From the NCBI GenBank assembly GCA_964422205.1, contig CAYRAI010000062.1, forward strand, positions 1 to 7,419: 7,419 nucleotides of DNA, in the 5' to 3' direction. This stretch comes from CAZNYN01 sp964422205. GTDB taxonomy: Bacteria; Synergistota; Synergistia; Synergistales; Synergistaceae. Positions 5,545 to 7,419 of the stretch are shown piece after piece; within the stretch, counting starts at the first letter, position 1, and each line of letters begins with the position of its first letter. The translations under genes and the position numbers were made by a program. The notes under the pieces were generated by a model, which worked only from the letters and a program-made list of their open reading frames with translations, was not told the DNA's origin and ran no database searches.

Positions 5545-7419
5545 ATCTCTTGCTGCTGCTACTGCCACTGAAATTCTCGGCAATCTTCTCAAGATTCTCA
5601 AACAGCTCTCCCAGCTCCTCGATTCCGCCTCCGATATACCCCATCATTTCCGCAACTTTACCGTCGGTCTCCTCAAGCTGTTTTTCCATATTCTTCCGAG
5701 TTACCTCACCATAATCCAGAAGTCCGTCATGCAGTTTGCCAAAGACATCATTCATATCATTCGCCAAACCGTCAAAGCTTTCCTTATACTTTCTGACGGT
5801 ATCATCTGTGTTTCTGATAAGACTGCTCAAATGCTCAAGGGTTTGAGCGGACGCGTCGTTATTTTTCTCTGCCTTTGCCATAATCGTATCGCTGAACGAC
5901 ATGAAATCTCTCTGAGCCGCATTCAGCACGACAAGATTCTCCTTCAGACTATCCGCACTTTCCCTCACGGGAAGAGCCGCATCTTTGAAGCTGTCCGCTG
6001 TGGAATTTGCCCCGTCCATGACATCGGAACAGGAATCGAGCAGCTCCTTAATCTCCTTCACATAACCCGCCATCTCCATATTATTCACACCTGTGACAGT
6101 GGCAAAAGTCTCCGCCATCTCATTCAGCCGATTTATGGTATCTACTGCAATCTTGCTCGAACTCTCGCTTTGTGCCTTGCTCTGAGACAAAAGATTCTCC
6201 GACATAAGAGCAAACTTATCCGAAATCCCGCTTACAGTTTCCGTCAGTAACTTATTAGACTGAGACTGGGTTTCCTCAATGACACCCACAAGGCTTATAA
6301 GCTGCTCGCTGATGTCGCTAAACGTCCGATTCATCTGGCTGTTGGCAGTATTATGCACGGAGCTGAACTGAGTCACGGTAGAATCCATCGTGCTCTTAAT
6401 CATGGTCATCATTTCTCCCATGTGCTCCATAATCTTAGTATTTTGCTCGCTCTGCTGCGCCGAAGACTTTTCGTAAATACCGGCCATACGGCTGGAACTC
6501 TCTTTCATCAGCGACTCAAACTGCGCGCCCATCTTACCCGACTGCTCGTTGAGATTTTTCGCGACATCTGTCGTGCTGCCGATGATATCCTTTAATTCGT
6601 CGATCTTATCTCCCACACTTCCCCTGATAGTCTCGGAAACTGCACTGCTCCCGCTGCTGTTCAGCTCCTGAATCGCACCGTGCAGCTTCTCAAGAGCAGG
6701 TTGGAGATTCTTGGTAACACCGTCATTTACTGCGTCATAAATTGACGCTGCGAGATTCTTCTCTAGCCCCTCTATGGAAGCACACAACTTTTCCAATGTG
6801 GGCTGCAAATTATTGGACACACCGTTGCTGACCGCATCACAAATCGAATTCGCAAGATCTCCCTTAAACTGCTTTATTTCGGCAGTCTGAGCGGCAAGCT
6901 CATTTCTGCTTTCCTGCAAAAGACTCTCCATACCGCAGTGTGGGAGCTTCTTGTCGATGTTGCTCTGCAGCAAAGACATTTGAACTCTTAATGTGCCGAT
7001 ATAACGTTTTGTAAAAAATGAGAATGGAAGTGCAATAAAAAGACCTACCAAAGAAGTAACAAAAGCGGTACTCATTCCGCCTAACATGTTTTTGACACCG
7101 GCTTTAAGAATGTCAATATTTTCAGTGCGCAAGTCCATCCCAAAAATTCCTATGCTAAGGCCCAAAAATGTCCCAAATATCCCTATACCTGTGAAATAAC
7201 TCGGTACTGCATTAAACATATCGACATCCATCTCGGATGAGATAATATCGTTGTTAAAATAATAAGAAGCATCACAGGAGCGGCGGACCATCAATGTTGG
7301 TGAGGAAGAATGGGGAACACGCACTAGTGTTTTATCATATTCTCTCCATATATCGCCAACAATTTCTTCCTTTAAAATATCTTTTTTAATATTTTCATAA
7401 TTTAATTGAAAATATTCTT
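5543..7419 (-). CDS. zorA: ZorA, MotA/ExbB-like motor subunit of type I Zorya, 5' partial
   Basis: Membrane stator-like subunit of the Zorya anti-phage motor; with ZorB it should form an ion-driven complex in the inner membrane. The frame is open to the right edge: 31 more codons without a stop lie upstream of the GTG at 7324, including a conserved-looking GDIWREYDKTL stretch, so the true start is outside the window. Numbering from that GTG, hydrophobic segments lie at about 38-61 (with GIFGTFLGL) and 84-105 (with STAFVTSLVGLFIALP), the typical MotA/TolQ/ExbB channel pair. Type I ZorA usually has one more N-terminal membrane segment, presumably in the missing part. From about 115 to 580 the protein is a long, polar, Ser/Gln/Glu-rich, predicted helical coiled-coil tail, including a 34-residue tandem repeat at 157-224. 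It ends in a Ser-rich SGSSSSKR. This is the first gene of the operon; zorB follows after 12 bases. A flagellar MotA is excluded by the tail and the neighbours. Confidence 0.93.
   Translation of the reverse strand, partial: EYFQLNYENIKKDILKEEIVGDIWREYDKTLVRVPHSSSPTLMVRRSCDASYYFNNDIISSEMDVDMFNAVPSYFTGIGIFGTFLGLSIGIFGMDLRTENIDILKAGVKNMLGGMSTAFVTSLVGLFIALPFSFFTKRYIGTLRVQMSLLQSNIDKKLPHCGMESLLQESRNELAAQTAEIKQFKGDLANSICDAVSNGVSNNLQPTLEKLCASIEGLEKNLAASIYDAVNDGVTKNLQPALEKLHGAIQELNSSGSSAVSETIRGSVGDKIDELKDIIGSTTDVAKNLNEQSGKMGAQFESLMKESSSRMAGIYEKSSAQQSEQNTKIMEHMGEMMTMIKSTMDSTVTQFSSVHNTANSQMNRTFSDISEQLISLVGVIEETQSQSNKLLTETVSGISDKFALMSENLLSQSKAQSESSSKIAVDTINRLNEMAETFATVTGVNNMEMAGYVKEIKELLDSCSDVMDGANSTADSFKDAALPVRESADSLKENLVVLNAAQRDFMSFSDTIMAKAEKNNDASAQTLEHLSSLIRNTDDTVRKYKESFDGLANDMNDVFGKLHDGLLDYGEVTRKNMEKQLEETDGKVAEMMGYIGGGIEELGELFENLEKIAENFSGSSSSKR
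6653..6856 (-). repeat. Two tandem 34-codon repeats in the zorA tail
   Basis: Two adjacent 102-base units (6755-6856 and 6653-6754) encode residues 157-190 and 191-224 of ZorA, numbered from the GTG at 7324. Both share the pattern LAxSIxDAVxxGVxxNLQPxLEKLxxxIxxL, with 19 of 34 residues identical by my hand alignment. The next residues (SSAVSETIRGSVGDKIDELKDI) look like a further degenerate unit. The repeat sits just after the membrane domain, at the base of the predicted coiled-coil tail, and looks like an old internal duplication. Confidence 0.8.

Noticed and set aside
5729..6250. Plus-strand open frame of 173 codons opposite the zorA tail
   Set aside because: It lies wholly antisense to a strongly supported gene, has no recognisable domain or membrane logic, and its His/Arg/Leu-rich make-up is what the reverse of a coiled-coil gene gives.
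5543..6970. Methyl-accepting chemotaxis protein-like reading of the zorA tail
   Set aside because: The Ser/Gln-rich coiled coil resembles chemoreceptor signalling domains superficially, but I see no conserved hairpin-tip motif, and the MotA/ExbB membrane domain plus neighbours point to ZorA.
4802..7419. Flagellar MotA/MotB or Tol/Ton motor pair
   Set aside because: The long tail on the MotA-like protein and the downstream EH_Signature and SNF2 genes are specific to Zorya; there are no flagellar or TonB/TolA genes here.
1..7419. CRISPR array, insertion sequence, tRNA or attachment site
   Set aside because: No regularly spaced repeats, transposase, tRNA-like cloverleaf or flanking direct repeats were seen; the visible sequence outside genes is too short to hold them.

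Overview
The window is almost entirely one minus-strand operon of four genes. In transcription order (right to left) they are zorA (5' end cut by the window edge), zorB, zorC and zorD. Gene order and domain content match a type I Zorya anti-phage defence system: a MotA/ExbB-like membrane protein with a very long cytoplasmic tail, a MotB-like protein with an OmpA-type peptidoglycan-binding domain, an EH_Signature protein, and a SNF2-type helicase with a C-terminal Mrr-like region. Zorya is already described. What is particular to this copy is the state of the Mrr-like active site, the tail repeat in ZorA and the base composition of zorA.

Layout: 1-75 is non-coding sequence downstream of the operon, with a perfect 7-bp inverted repeat and a 14-bp AT-only palindrome. 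76-3393 is zorD, 3418-4797 zorC, 4802-5530 zorB, and 5543 to the right edge is zorA, which has no stop and no convincing start before the edge. The gaps between genes are 12, 4 and 24 bases, and each downstream gene has its own Shine-Dalgarno-like sequence, so the four are probably co-transcribed. The promoter must lie outside the window. There is no gene-free stretch longer than 75 bases. No tRNA, rRNA, insertion sequence or CRISPR array was seen.

How the genes work together (known from type I Zorya in E. coli, applied here by homology): ZorA and ZorB form an inner-membrane, ion-driven motor anchored to peptidoglycan. It senses envelope disturbance during phage DNA injection and signals through the long ZorA tail to the cytoplasmic effectors ZorC and ZorD, which act on the incoming DNA.

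Host: not identifiable from this window. A peptidoglycan-anchored motor fits a diderm bacterium. The frequent AGA/AGG and ATA codons and strong purine-rich ribosome binding sites are unlike typical enterobacterial housekeeping genes, but defence genes move between hosts, so this says little about the chromosome.
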